Below the pieces are notes generated by a model that was not told the origin of the DNA, searched no databases, and saw only the letters and a program-made list of their open reading frames with translations. A program made the translations under genes and the position numbers. From Icerya purchasi (lineage: Eukaryota > Arthropoda > Insecta > Hemiptera > Monophlebidae), in the NCBI GenBank assembly GCA_039619475.1, contig CM077115.1:182186106-182250105 (forward strand): a stretch of 64,000 nt of DNA, written 5' to 3'. Of the stretch, positions 36,860 to 48,900 are shown in pieces; the stretch's first letter is position 1; every line of letters starts with the position of its first letter.

Positions 36860-36860
<1 letters not shown>
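36848..36860. repeat. Target-site duplication, left copy (Jockey element)
   Basis: TTAATGCCTAATG, repeated exactly at 41459-41471 after the poly(A). The duplication could be 1-2 bases longer, because the next bases are A or T and merge with the tails. Confidence 0.9.

Positions 36861-36905
<45 letters not shown>
36861..36905 (+). repeat. 45-nt poly(T) at the 5' edge of the Jockey insertion
   Basis: An uninterrupted run of 45 T lies between the left target-site duplication and the first unique base of the element (GAATTGAACTG). LINE 5' ends normally start directly with element sequence. Confidence 0.85.
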
Positions 36906-36906
<1 letters not shown>

Positions 36907-37040
36907 AATTGAACTGCTTTATGATTGTTCACGTTCGGTTACGCGTTTAATTGTTCTCGATAATTTTTCTCTCTCGAATTGATTACGGTAGTTGATAGTT
37001 TCCTATTCGTTGTATTTGAGTCGTGTTACGGCAAAGTGGT

Positions 37041-37062
37041 CGGCTTGCTGATAAGCAAGCCG
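37041..37062 (+). other. Perfect 9-bp hairpin in the Jockey 5' UTR
   Basis: CGGCTTGCT (37041-37049) pairs perfectly with AGCAAGCCG (37054-37062) around a GATA loop, 40 bases upstream of the ORF1 start codon. It could affect ribosome loading on the element RNA, which is an inference. Confidence 0.75.
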
Positions 37063-37101
37063 GTATTTCGTTATCTTTACCCTCGCAAGTAAACCACCGG
37101 A

Positions 37102-38637
37102 ATGGTTTTACGATCGCCTATTATTCAACGCAAGTCTGTCAACAGCCGACAAGCTGATGATGCTGCTGCTTCTTTTGAAAATCATATTGATGATAACGAC
37201 GACTCGATGCAAATCGGCGGTGAGTCCGTTCCTTTATCTCCGTTCGATTTTAATGGTGGTGATATTATAAATAACATTAACACTAACAATGCAAATAATA
37301 ATGTAACTACGAACACAAATAACACTGCTAAAGAGCATAATATCAATTTCGCACGTGCTAATAAAGAAAATACACAAGTGACGGATAACACAAATTCAAA
37401 AACGAAAAAAAAGGTAACTCCAATCACAATTGTGCAGTCGGCAAATTCATGGCAAATTGTACCAACTCGAAAACGACAACGAGTATTAACTCCTGATAGT
37501 TCCCCTACTGTAGTAATGAAACCAAATAGATTCTCGCCTTTAATAAATCACCCGGATAGTGATACTCACACAAGTAATGTACAAAACAGAAACAGCAAAA
37601 ATTTAGAATTGAAAATTTCAAAACCTCCCCCTATAATTCTATATGGTGTAGTTAATTATAAAGAAATGGAAGCATGTATCTCTTCAATTTTAAATAAAGA
37701 CGATTTCGTTTGTCAGGCCCTAAACGACAAGAAAATAAAATTAAAAACTAACAATGCTGATAGCTATAGAAAAGTTATAAAACAGCTAAAAGAAAAAAAT
37801 ATAGTATATCATACATATCAACTCAAAGAGGAGCGAGCCTACCGCGTTGTAATTAAAAATATACATCATACAATGCCGGCAGAAGAAATAAAAGAAGATC
37901 TGAATGAAAAAGGATTCATAACGAGAAACGTTATAAATGTACGTAATCCAAGAACGAAACAGCCCCTACCCATGTTTTTTGTGGACCTCGAGCCTAATAC
38001 AAATAACAAAGATATTTATAATATGCAATATCTCTTAAACATGAAGATTAAGGTGGAACCGCCATATAAGAATAAGGGAATAATACAATGCACCAGGTGC
38101 CAACTATTTGGCCACAGTAAGTCTTACTGCACACTACCATTCGCTTGTGTCAAATGCGGTGAACAGCACGACTCTAAAAATTGCAACAAATCGATACAAG
38201 AACATGCTAAATGCATACATTGCGAAGGAAATCACCCAGCAAATTATAAAGGTTGTACCATATATAAAAATTTAATCAATAAAAGGTATAAATCTCATAA
38301 TACAGCACAGCGAGTAAACAAAAACGTACGAGAGTTCGTTCCAACTGAAGCAGATTTTCCTGCAACGCTTAATACTAAACCTCCTACACAAAATGATTTC
38401 ACATGGGCTAGAAATACTATACTACACGATCGTAAGGCCAAAAAAACTATATCTCAACCCACGTTGTATAACACAGATAACAACGCTTTAAATATAAACG
38501 ACTTAAACTCCGGCATAGGATCCCAACTCAACGAATTCCTGGTAGAATTCAAAAATATTTTCAATCAACTTATTCAACAAAATAGTATGATATTGAACAT
38601 GTTATCAACTTTAATTAACAACTTCTCGTCCAAATGA
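37102..38637 (+). CDS. Jockey ORF1: gag-like RNA-binding protein with three zinc knuckles
   Basis: 511 residues. In Jockey elements this protein binds the element RNA and forms the ribonucleoprotein needed for retrotransposition. The N-terminal third is low complexity, with an asparagine/threonine-rich stretch (residues ~55-80), and is probably disordered. Residues ~245-320 (YRVVIKNIHHTM, MFFVDLEP) match the domain that precedes CCHC knuckles in insect gag-like proteins. Three knuckles follow at residues 330-385: C-x2-C-x4-H-x4-C, C-x2-C-x3-H-x4-C and C-x2-C-x3-H-x6-C, the last containing HPANYKGC. The C-terminus ends in a hydrophobic, leucine/isoleucine-rich segment that could mediate self-association. 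The start at 37102 is the first ATG after the 5' UTR hairpin. The stop codon overlaps the ORF2 start as ATGA. No frameshift or stop interrupts it. Confidence 0.93.
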   Translation: MVLRSPIIQRKSVNSRQADDAAASFENHIDDNDDSMQIGGESVPLSPFDFNGGDIINNINTNNANNNVTTNTNNTAKEHNINFARANKENTQVTDNTNSKTKKKVTPITIVQSANSWQIVPTRKRQRVLTPDSSPTVVMKPNRFSPLINHPDSDTHTSNVQNRNSKNLELKISKPPPIILYGVVNYKEMEACISSILNKDDFVCQALNDKKIKLKTNNADSYRKVIKQLKEKNIVYHTYQLKEERAYRVVIKNIHHTMPAEEIKEDLNEKGFITRNVINVRNPRTKQPLPMFFVDLEPNTNNKDIYNMQYLLNMKIKVEPPYKNKGIIQCTRCQLFGHSKSYCTLPFACVKCGEQHDSKNCNKSIQEHAKCIHCEGNHPANYKGCTIYKNLINKRYKSHNTAQRVNKNVREFVPTEADFPATLNTKPPTQNDFTWARNTILHDRKAKKTISQPTLYNTDNNALNINDLNSGIGSQLNEFLVEFKNIFNQLIQQNSMILNMLSTLINNFSSK

Positions 38638-41327
38638 ATAAATTACTTAGAATAGCTACTTGGAACATTAATGGTTTGGTGCAGTATCGCCATGAAGTTG
38701 AAGCGTTCCTAATAAGTAATAGCATTGATATTCTTTTAATATCTGAATCTCACTTTACTAATAAAAGTTATATTAAGATACCCCATTACACAGTCTACCA
38801 CACTAACCATCCAGATGGCACAGCCCATGGAGGAACCGCAATTATTATAAGAACCGCGATTAAGCATTCCGAAGTAAATGATTTTACAAGAGAATACCTG
38901 CAAGCAACTACCGTCATGATAGAGACCTCGTTTGGGCCACTTACAATATCATCAGCTTACTGTCCCCCCAAGCATAACATCAAGCAAGAGCACTATGAAG
39001 AATACTTCAAAAGTCTTGGAAACAAGTTTATCGTTGGTGGCGATTACAATGCTAAGCACATATCCTTTGGATCTCGCCTAACAACACCCAGAGGTAGGCA
39101 GTTATACGCATGTGTTCAAAAAAACAAATACCTGCACTTATCTGATGGTATACCATCATATTGGCCAACCGATGTAAACAAGCTACCGGACCTATTAGAT
39201 TTTTTTATCATCAAAGGGGTCGACGTTGACCACACACTAGTAGAAACATCCATGGATGGTACGTCCGATCATTCCCCAAAAATCTTAAGCGTTAATAGTA
39301 TAATAACACAAGTTCCCATGAGACCAAGCCTGACAAACAGACATACCAACTGGCATGTTTTTCAGCAGACGGTCGAAAGCAAAATAGATTTAACTATTCC
39401 ATTAAAAACGGAAGAAAACGTCGAAATTGCTATTGAACATTTTATCAAATGTATTCACGAAGCGGCATATCAAGCTACCCCACAAAAAAAATTGTGTATG
39501 AAATCTACTAAACATCCTAAAGCACTAAAGGATATGATCGCGGAAAAAAGACGACTAAGGAGAATCTGGCACAGGGACAGAAACCCAATCAATAAAAATG
39601 CATTAAACAGAATAACGAAACAATTGAGGAAAGCGTTATCGGACAGGAAGAACGAAGTCTTTCAAGATTATATTACACACCTGACGCCCAATATTGATAC
39701 CGATTACTCGCTATGGAAGGCCACCAAAAATCTAAAACGTCACCACACACCTCAACAACCACCCTTAAAAAATAAAAACCACGGATGGGCAAGAACCAAC
39801 AAAGATAAAGCCAAAATATACGCTGAATACCTCTCTGAAGTTTTCCTTGACGACAACAGCATGATAACTCGCGATGATGACCACATATACAATTATCTAC
39901 AAGCGCCATTCCAAATGTGTCCACCTATAAAACCGGTATCACCAATGGAAGTAAAATCTTACATACAAAAACATCTTCAACCAAAAAAATCCCCTGGATA
40001 TGACCTAATAACTGCAAAAGAACTGAAAAACTTACCGAGAAAAGCGATAACATTATTAACATATATTTTCAATGCAATAATTCGTACCGGCTATTACCCC
40101 ATTCAATGGAAATTCGCCTCCATAATAATGTTACAAAAACCAGGCAAACCGCAGGAAGAAGTATCATCATACAGACCTATCAGTCTCTTACCCATTACTT
40201 CTAAGCTATTTGAAAAACTTATCTTAAGAAGAATAAAGCCAATACTTGAAGAAAATAAGGTAATACCTGACTGGCAATTTGGGTTTAGAAAACAACATGG
40301 CACGACAGAACAAACTCATCGATTAGTTGAAGTTATCAACAGCAGTTTCGAACAAAAAAAATATTGCAATGCGCTATTCCTGGATATAGAAAAAGCGTTC
40401 GACAAAGTCTGGCATATAGGTCTACAATTTAAACTAAAGAAAAATCTACCACATCAATATTATACACTATTCAAATCTTACCTAACGGACAGATACTTTC
40501 AGGTGAATTTTAACGATGAGCACTCTGAAATATATAGTATACACTCCGGTGTGCCTCAGGGCAGTGTACTCGGTCCGGTACTATACCAGATTTACACTTC
40601 CGATTTCCCAGACAATGCTAACACTATAACTTCTATGTTCGCGGATGATACGGCGATATTATCAAGCCATCATGACCCTAATGTTGCTGTGGAGCATATT
40701 CAAACTCACATTACGCATATAGAGAATTGGTGTAAAGCATGGAAAATCAGAGTAAATGAATCTAAATCTACGCATGTCTTGTTTACGCTAAACAGAATTA
40801 AGGGAAATACACCAATCCGCTTTAACGACGAAATAATTCCTGAGTCCTGTTCCGTAAAATATTTAGGACTGCACCTGGATCAAAGGCTAACTTGGAAAAA
40901 CCATATTTTAGCCAAAAGGAAACAACTTGAGCTCAAACTACGGAGTATGAACTGGCTAATGCATACAAATTCATTCTTATCAGTTAAAAACAAACTGTTA
41001 ATATATAAAGTTATTTTGAAGCCTATATGGACATATGGAATAGAAATCTGGGGAACCGCCAGCAACTCCAGACTGAAAACTATCCAGCGTTTTCAGTCTA
41101 AGGTATTGCGCAACATCGTTGGAGCACCGTGGTATATCTGTAATACTGATTTACATAAGGATCTCCACATGCCTGATGTAAAAGAAACGGTCAGAACACA
41201 CAGTGGTAGATATATGCAGCGACTCCAGAAACATGTCAATCGACTGGCTGCCAACCTCAAGCGAAATCCCACAGAATTCAAACGTTTAAAAAGATATGGT
41301 CAAATGGATCTACAACATCGTTATTAA
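38634..41327 (+). CDS. Jockey ORF2: endonuclease and reverse transcriptase
   Basis: 897 residues. The protein nicks target DNA and copies the element RNA from the nick. Residues 1-220 are an apurinic/apyrimidinic-type endonuclease: N11 (ATWNINGL), E38 (ISESH), Y109, D137 and N139 (GGDYNAKH), and D212-H213 (SDHSP) are present. The RT spans about 445-720: KPGKP, SSYRPISLLP, GFRKQHGTTEQTHRL, LDIEKAFDKVW (first catalytic aspartate in 584-590), SGVPQGSVLGPVLY and FADD at 669-672. The thumb follows with KYLGLHLDQRLTWKNH. There is no RNase H domain, and the length is normal for Jockey-clade ORF2. Translation probably depends on the ATGA overlap with ORF1 (termination-reinitiation), since no independent leader exists. 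The frame is fully open. Confidence 0.96.
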   Translation: MNKLLRIATWNINGLVQYRHEVEAFLISNSIDILLISESHFTNKSYIKIPHYTVYHTNHPDGTAHGGTAIIIRTAIKHSEVNDFTREYLQATTVMIETSFGPLTISSAYCPPKHNIKQEHYEEYFKSLGNKFIVGGDYNAKHISFGSRLTTPRGRQLYACVQKNKYLHLSDGIPSYWPTDVNKLPDLLDFFIIKGVDVDHTLVETSMDGTSDHSPKILSVNSIITQVPMRPSLTNRHTNWHVFQQTVESKIDLTIPLKTEENVEIAIEHFIKCIHEAAYQATPQKKLCMKSTKHPKALKDMIAEKRRLRRIWHRDRNPINKNALNRITKQLRKALSDRKNEVFQDYITHLTPNIDTDYSLWKATKNLKRHHTPQQPPLKNKNHGWARTNKDKAKIYAEYLSEVFLDDNSMITRDDDHIYNYLQAPFQMCPPIKPVSPMEVKSYIQKHLQPKKSPGYDLITAKELKNLPRKAITLLTYIFNAIIRTGYYPIQWKFASIIMLQKPGKPQEEVSSYRPISLLPITSKLFEKLILRRIKPILEENKVIPDWQFGFRKQHGTTEQTHRLVEVINSSFEQKKYCNALFLDIEKAFDKVWHIGLQFKLKKNLPHQYYTLFKSYLTDRYFQVNFNDEHSEIYSIHSGVPQGSVLGPVLYQIYTSDFPDNANTITSMFADDTAILSSHHDPNVAVEHIQTHITHIENWCKAWKIRVNESKSTHVLFTLNRIKGNTPIRFNDEIIPESCSVKYLGLHLDQRLTWKNHILAKRKQLELKLRSMNWLMHTNSFLSVKNKLLIYKVILKPIWTYGIEIWGTASNSRLKTIQRFQSKVLRNIVGAPWYICNTDLHKDLHMPDVKETVRTHSGRYMQRLQKHVNRLAANLKRNPTEFKRLKRYGQMDLQHRY

Positions 41328-41458
41328 TTAATATATACAGAGAATGGCTGCTAATGGGCAGCATCTAATGATAATACCGTAAAACATTAGTGCTACTTAT
41401 TGACCCGTTCAGGGACAGATTGTACGCAAAAATATAAAAAAAAAAAAAAAAAAAAAAA
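41328..41458 (+). other. Jockey 3' UTR and poly(A) tail
   Basis: About 108 bases of 3' UTR. It has a small bulged hairpin (GCTGC at 41347-41351 with GCAGC at 41358-41362), then A23 at 41436-41458. The short 3' UTR and plain poly(A) are usual for this clade. Confidence 0.85.
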
Positions 41459-41471
41459 TTAATGCCTAATG
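41459..41471. repeat. Target-site duplication, right copy (Jockey element)
   Basis: TTAATGCCTAATG, identical to 36848-36860. It marks the 3' junction of the insertion. Confidence 0.9.
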
Positions 41472-42854
41472 TATATCCGCAATTTCTTTAGAAAGAATAA
41501 AAATTCCAAACCGCTATCACAGTTAAATTTTATGCTAAAGTTACCCGAGCAATTAACAGAGAAATCGTTAGTAAAAATATTAAATACCACAACGTAAAGA
41601 ACAAATATATAATAGATATGGTTCGAAAAATTCTTCGAAAAACGAAGTAGACTTAAGTACTAGTGTGTGCCACATAATCAGCAAGGACCGAGAACGCATT
41701 GACTGCAATTATAACAAAAGAAAAATTACAACAACATATTGTAATCAATGTGGCAGACGATACGCACACCAAAAAAGAATAGGATTTTTCATTTTTAATA
41801 TTATTTAGTTAAAATTACTTAGATATACAATTTTTATCTTTCTTTTTTTTCCCAATCTATTTTTCATGTTCACTTAAATTTGAGTCTAATTAAATTAACG
41901 GGGGGGGGATCATTTTATTGGTGAAAATAAACATAGTAAACATGTAAATATATAACAAAATGTATTAAAAATAATATAACATCTTGTAAAATTGAAAATG
42001 AGATGAACCGGAATGAATTTAATAAAATAATGATATATGTAAAAATTACGTACTTCCACCAATACAGAGGAGACACTCCGCGATGTCTACTAGAGTTAAC
42101 TAATGAAAACTTTAAAGAAATTTAAACGCGTATTTAAACGTAATTTGAATCGCGTTAATCGAATAAATCTAACTTGATTTGCTGAACTGGCACGGCTCTT
42201 AGGCATAGTCGACGGCAATTGTTTCTTAAAACTTTGAAAATATCTAAATATTTTATTCTAATCGCTTAAAGCAATTTTGAAAAATATTCCGGATAAGGTT
42301 ATTTTCCACTATCAAATTTATTAGCGTTTAAATATTATTGAGAATGTCACTGATATCGCGTGTCGAACTTGATATCTTGATTAGTTTTTGCGAAATAAAG
42401 TAACGTTTCTGCACATTTTCCTAAATTACTCAAAAACAAATTTCCTCAAAATCTTACGATTCTGCACAGATGCGAGCGAAAATGTGACACAAAAAATTCT
42501 CCCTACGTTCATCATTTATACACAGATACGTTCAGACACACTGGCGCGCGTATGTTTAAAAAGCTTTTTTCCGCCGCGCTCAAAAACAAATACGTAACAT
42601 TTCCAAATTTTACTTTACATCTATGCAGGCAAGAAAAACCATCTTATACGCTGTTACATATGGGACTGCGGGGCAGTACCACAAAAGCTTAACAGAACTG
42701 AAGATATCGTTGGAACTCATGCCGGGGACGTTTACGATTTACCGTTTTTTAAAACCAGAACTCAAAGAATAAGAACGGATAATTAAATTTCACGATATTT
42801 AATGACCAAAAAGACTTCATTAATAAATATGTAAAGCTTTCACAGTGATTACTC
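41472..42854. other. Unassigned AT-rich DNA
   Basis: No supportable gene. A G8 run lies at 41901-41908. Confidence 0.45.
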
Positions 42855-42982
42855 ATAATAAATAAATTTCAAAAACAACTGAGTGTAAAAAAGAAATTTA
42901 ATTCTCTTAACGTTTCGACCAGCTTACACTGGCCATCATCAGAAATAAACTGAAGAGTTGTTTCCGAAATTTATTTATTATT
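42855..42982. repeat. Palindromic repeat ~128 bp (MITE- or foldback-like)
   Basis: The arm ATAATAAATAAATTTCAAAAACAACT (42855-42880) is inverted at 42956-42982 with two mismatches. Between the arms is AACGTTTCGACCAGCTTACACTGGCCATCATCAG, an unpaired core. A diverged version of this core appears at about 53390-53430, so it is a dispersed repeat rather than a chance hairpin. Confidence 0.7.
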
Positions 42983-45900
42983 AACTAAAAAGACATTGAA
43001 CAACTCCTCTAAAACGATCGAAAAGCCAAAAAAAAAACTTCCGGATCAAGTCCCCCTGAGAACGAAAACAAACGAAGAGCTGGCTACAGATTACGCTCAA
43101 GTTAAAACGTTATAACAGAATAAAATTTTAATTGGAAAAATGTTCATAAAACCATTCAAAAATCTATGCACATTCCATGTTCTGATATATACTTACAAAA
43201 ATAATTTGACAAAATTATACTGGAGATTCCTCGCGCGCTCACTATATCATCCACATGAAGACACAGGGGCACATACACATTTATACAGGTATATACACCG
43301 TTAATTGAAATTTTATTAGTTTCGGTACAATATTTAGATTACAATTCATGTTTAAAGACCGTCGCCGATTTTCGACTATTGTAAAATAGACATTACTAGG
43401 CACTTTAAATGGGCGCTCTATCTAGCGGCAATGAAGCGAATTATAAAATGTGTAAATTAGAAAAAGGAGCAAATTAGGCAGTTTGGGTAACATTATCTTC
43501 ATGTGATTTGTGTATCGCTCAATAAAAAATCCCATAAATCCCATTTCAATACTTTTTGTTTTACAAACAAGCTTATAAAATGCTGAAAATTTTTCAAAAT
43601 ATTTTTAATGGAATTTTTATACATGTCTAGATTGTTCTAGGCAAAAAAAAGAAAAGAAAAAATTTCTAACAAAATAATAGTCGGACACGAGATTGTAAAA
43701 ATAAATTCAGTCATCACTTCTTATACATAATAAATTCCAAAATGTTTTACTTCTACTCTAAACCATTCACAATACGCTCCCCTTATTTAGACAGGAAACG
43801 CTGTAAAATTTATTGAAATGGCCATTGCTCAAATAAAATAAAAGAACGTCAGCCGGCTTTAAACCGTCGCTACATATCTTAAATGGAAATTGTCTCATAA
43901 GTTTTCTAAAAAATCTAAAAAGAGTGTTGCGGAAAATTGAATAGGAATTCATTGCTTAAAAACAAGTTTGGGTTTTTAACCAAATGTGTTTTTGAAACAA
44001 GAGAAGCTCTTTCAACTAGGACAATGGACACCGAATTTACTTACTCCATCGCTTATACATATCCTATACAGAGGAAGCGATAGGTAATAAATACATGTTC
44101 CAATAAATAAACCTACGACAATTAAAGAAGTATATTTTCCGTTCTATGATAATATAAATCAGCTCTTAGTTTAGACAATATTTCGTATTCAATTCTGAAA
44201 AACCTCGGTAATGATACGAAAAAAAAGAAGCTGTAATAAAATTCAGTGAGTTCTCATACTATCATAAAAACTTTCATGCAGAAAGACTCCATAGTCGGAA
44301 TCTGCATCCTTCAGACCCGTTTCCTTGCCGAGATGTCCCCTTACGAACACCGCATTCGATTAATTAAAAATCGTCTTACTTAGTGAGCTGCAAGCAATAA
44401 GGTTTATCCGTAAAAAATCTTTAAACCTGGCTTAGTAAATTGTGCGAAGCCTATTTGAATTGATGGAAGAAAAGCGTTCTTAAGTAGTCAGCGGAATGTT
44501 ACGTTGAAAGTAAAGATTGAATAAAAATTAAGCACGCGGATTTCGACCACTTGGTAATAACAACATTTTTAAGAGCACCAGATTTTATTCCGATTGGAAG
44601 CGATAATGAACGAATAGAAGGCGCGCGAAAATTTGTGAAAACGGTATGCGCAATGGAAGTGAATGAAAAAGAAGAAAAAAAAATTCAAAAAAATGAAGAA
44701 AATTATACAAGACAAACTTTAAATTGTAAGTATACGCCTGCATAGAGGTAATAAAAATTAATATAGACACATATTCGCGCCAAAAAAGAAAAAACAAAAA
44801 AAAAAAAAAACAGGTAATTTTCCGTAGCGTAAGGTTACTATTGTGGAAGCCACTTTTCCCAAAAACAAACCTTCGAAATATTGGAATTGACAATGTTTGT
44901 TTATAAGCTTTTCACTACCAGTCCATCGGTCGCACATAAATAAGGAAATTCAATAAACTTTATGGTTTTTTATATTTTTCGGTATGAAAATTTTGCAAAT
45001 TGCTTTAATTTAAAACTTACGGATTTATTACGTAAAACATCGCAAAAGAAAAAACGCTGGTTTGATTAAACTTTTAAAAAAACAACTCGCAATTCGTATT
45101 AATAATTATTTTTAAAATAAAAAAACATGGAATTTCTTTTCATATAAATAGAGACCGTTTCATAAAAAGGAATTATAAAATGAGATTAATTAAAACAACA
45201 GACAAGGACCACATGTAACTCGCGCGCGAGTGAAGAAAATAGAATATTGCTTAAAGCACGACAATAATCTCAATTGACTACGGCTTATATGGGGTAATAG
45301 CGCTTCACTCGGGTGCCTCTCACCAACGAAAAAAACACTATCCGTGTGAACCCCACCAGGGATTTACCGCGCTTGCATATTCATCGCACTTGAAAAGCAA
45401 TAGTATTTGAAAGAACATTTTCTAATTAACAATTTTACACTTTTTTAACGACCTCATCAGTTCAATTTATAACTCACAGCAAATTCTTAATTAATTGACA
45501 CCTTTTTTTCTCTCAACACCACCTTATTATCTCTCCCACTCCAACTCTTCTTCATAAACTGTTAACTTTTCTAGGTGCGTAAAAAACGGATCTGTTGCAT
45601 TTATATTCTTCACTATTCTAAGATTAAATTAGGAATAGCCCCCCCCCCCAGGAGGTTAAGCGTAATAAAGTTGTTCTTTTAATTCTGAACGTAATTTTCT
45701 AATTTTAAATTCTATGTTGCATATTTCTTCAAAACTGATTTTCTCCGGTTTCATTTACAGCAACTACAAAGAAATACGAACAATACAAAAATCAAATTCC
45801 CTAGATAATGTCACAAAATCACCGATTTGCATGAGAACACCTAATATGCTTCACATATGTATGCGAAATTACGTTTTAAAGTACCCTCAGTTCATTGTCG

Positions 45901-48900
45901 TCATAAAAGTAATACTTCCGATACCACAATTAATGTATTACACTTTTCTGTAAAATACTAATATGCAACTGTAGCTTTATCGATTTTTATTAAAATTTCG
46001 ATATTACGCTTTAAGATTTTATCATATTTTTCCCCGCAACGTAATATTATAACACGCATCGTTACAGTTCTGTCGCAATTAGAGAATAAATTAACGTGGA
46101 AATTCGGCTATTCGTTATTCCCAACTCTGTTAGAAACATTATTAATTTCTCAATAAATTCTTGTTCTTCCTTTATCTTTCGATTTACCACCTTTTATATT
46201 TAAAATAAAAAAAAAAAAAAAAAAAAAAATCGAAAATCCGGATTTTTTTCGATACTTTTTTTTTTTAATCAATTCCAATTTACGATATTGCACTGAGATT
46301 TATAATTTTTCGTTTCATAAGGAATTTCGTCAAAATCGAATCGCATAACCAACGATGGAGATGAGAAAAAAAAAGGTTTAGCTAAGGTTGGAATAAATTG
46401 TATTCTCTTAATCCATTGGCGGCGGGTTCATTCGGCTTATCCCTGGAAGAAAAAAAAAAGGTTATCTCTAGATTTAATCTGCAGAAATATGCTAGCGTAA
46501 TTTGCCCGCAATTATTAAATGTTGACAAAGTTTAACTGAAAAAAGAAAAAAAAAAAAAAGTTGTGTAACAAACTACAATGTTGCATTTATAGAAAGAAAA
46601 AAAACCAAAAAAAAAAAAAAAAAGCCCAGATCAGATAATATACATTAGTCTGAAAAGGCTGCAATGTAGTAAATTGAGAGAGTTAAACAAGTTAAGTTGC
46701 TCAAATGACACGGAATAGCAATGCGACATGCAGTTAAAATTTCAAACGAAAACACATAACATCGTGATAAAGGGACGGAAAAGAATAAATTAAAACAACG
46801 TGCCGAAGCAGAGAAAGAAGAAAGAATAATTAAGGGAACGAGCGGACGACGGTTGAAGCGGGGGCTGTGCGTGCAAGCAGGCAGAGATGATGTGCAAGTC
46901 TTTAAAGTTAAGTGTTCATTTTGGAAAATGCGAGAATGTGCGTGGACCGCATACAGACTATAAAAGCTGTTCGCAGCAAAAGGACCAAACTGGAGCTAAC
47001 GCAATTTCATTCAATTCATAACCAAATGAAGCCCGAAAATTGCTAATTCGTTCGTAAAATTAATTCACGTGACCCGCGCGCTTTCCGCTCCCGTTCCAGA
47101 CAATGATGATATTCTCGCAGGCCCTCCCTTTCATCAGACTACGGCGGAGAAAACCAGAAAGTCGGAATAGGGGCTAACAAACGGCGGACGACATTCGGAA
47201 TTGTTGTTTATTTCGCGCGTGAATTCGAAATTAAAATATTAAAAGAAACACCCCACTGCTCGAGACGCGTTCCAAAAATTTTGCAGCATCCTGACGTTGA
47301 GCCATGCTGCAGATTTGGGGCTATACAAATGGCCGGACAAATTAACATTTTTCAAAGCCACGATGAAAAGCGAACGACCAACAACGCGATTAATAAGTTA
47401 GAAGATCGTTTTTCGAAATATTCCGCTTCGGCGAAAGTTTTTATTTATTATTTTCTCGAAAAAGACTCTGCAAATTTTAGAATTTAGTTAGATAAAAAAA
47501 TCGAATGGTGACAAAAAAAAAAAACATCTTTACCGCTATTTACGTTTCTTGTTAAATCTAACTTTGTTGCACACAGCGCAATCCTTATATACTTATGTGT
47601 AACCTGATCTTTCGGAGCTCGCCTCTAGAGAGGATAATCTTCTGTAATTCTTATATTATAGTACACTATCAAAGTTTAATCGTGTCATCGATTTCTCTAC
47701 ATTTGCGGATGAAAAAATAATAAGCCCGATTTTAACATCGGGAAATGTAAAATTCTGTATACGTGTACATGCCGGGTTTAATAAAATCCATATTGTGAAA
47801 CCGAACGCTATCTATACGTTACAACAAAAAAATAACACTAAATAAGTAATTATTTAAAATACTCGATTTGACCGATGCAAAAAGAAAATATTTATCTTCT
47901 AATTCTAACGATGGCTTTAGAAAATTGGCAATCTATTACGTTTTACAAACGATGAATACGATTATTTTAAATTGATTTTCACGCATATTCTGAATTAATT
48001 TTTATACTATTCACATTATAAGAAAACTTAGACGTGTAAATACTACTGACCAGGCCCGTGCACAGAATTTTGGAAAGGAGGGGGGTTTGAAAATTTTCTT
48101 TACATATTTATTTCATAAATAACAATACATTTTTCATTAATATTCGTACTATTAATGATTACCATCATTTTAATTTATATTATTAATAATTCACATAAAT
48201 GAATTCCCCCGTATATGAACATTAATAAAAATTACATATGTTATTAATTATACTCGTAATAAAAAATTTTGCATAAAATATTAATGAAGTACCTAAAAAG
48301 TATGGAGCATGTGTTTTTTCTTTTTTCTTTTAAAGGTAGTTTACGAACCCTAAAAAATAAAAATTTTTAAATTAAAGGGCCTAAATTTTTGAAAAATATG
48401 AAAATCAAGTTTTAAGAAAAAATTTTCAAAAATTCCCACAGCCGGTTCTATACGAGTTACGGTTTTCACTTTCTACTTAACCTGCATACAAGCGTCTCCA
48501 AAAAGAATTAAATTTAATATATTCCTCTCACATATATTACCCTGAGATGTCTGTTTCAGTTTTTCTAATATTTTAATCTAAATTTCACTTTTTTTAAGAA
48601 CATATGGTGTACTTTTTAAAAAAAAAAAACAACCAAAAAAAACAAGGATATATGAACGCTGGAGTCTTTATGAAAATTTACAAAGTAATACAATTTAAAG
48701 TCTGAAGGAACGGACCGCGAAACGGCCAGCGGGACCAATCCCCTAGTATAATATATATATGTGTGATAGTTTTATACTGAATTTTTGTAGAACTTTGAAA
48801 TTTAATTCAACGTTGATAATAAATGTTTTTATGTTGCAAACTAGGAAGCTTTGCATCGATTGCTTTGCTCGCTCAACTCGCCCCACGTATACACACAACT

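Larger units (their letters stand above)
36861..41458 (+). mobile_element. Full-length Jockey-clade non-LTR retrotransposon, apparently intact
   Basis: A 4.6-kb insertion bounded by exact 13-bp duplications. It has a 5' UTR (36906-37101), ORF1 (37102-38637), ORF2 (38634-41327), a short 3' UTR (41328-41435) and poly(A) (41436-41458). Both ORFs are open from end to end and all endonuclease and RT catalytic residues that I can identify are present. The layout of a gag-like ORF1 with CCHC knuckles, then an apurinic-type endonuclease plus RT without RNase H, fits the Jockey clade. Intact frames and identical duplications imply a recent insertion. The 45-nt poly(T) at the 5' edge, inside the duplication, is unusual. 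Confidence 0.93.

Noticed and set aside
48051..48090. CAGGCCCGTGCACAG, like a hAT-type terminus
   Set aside because: No inverted partner was found within a plausible distance.
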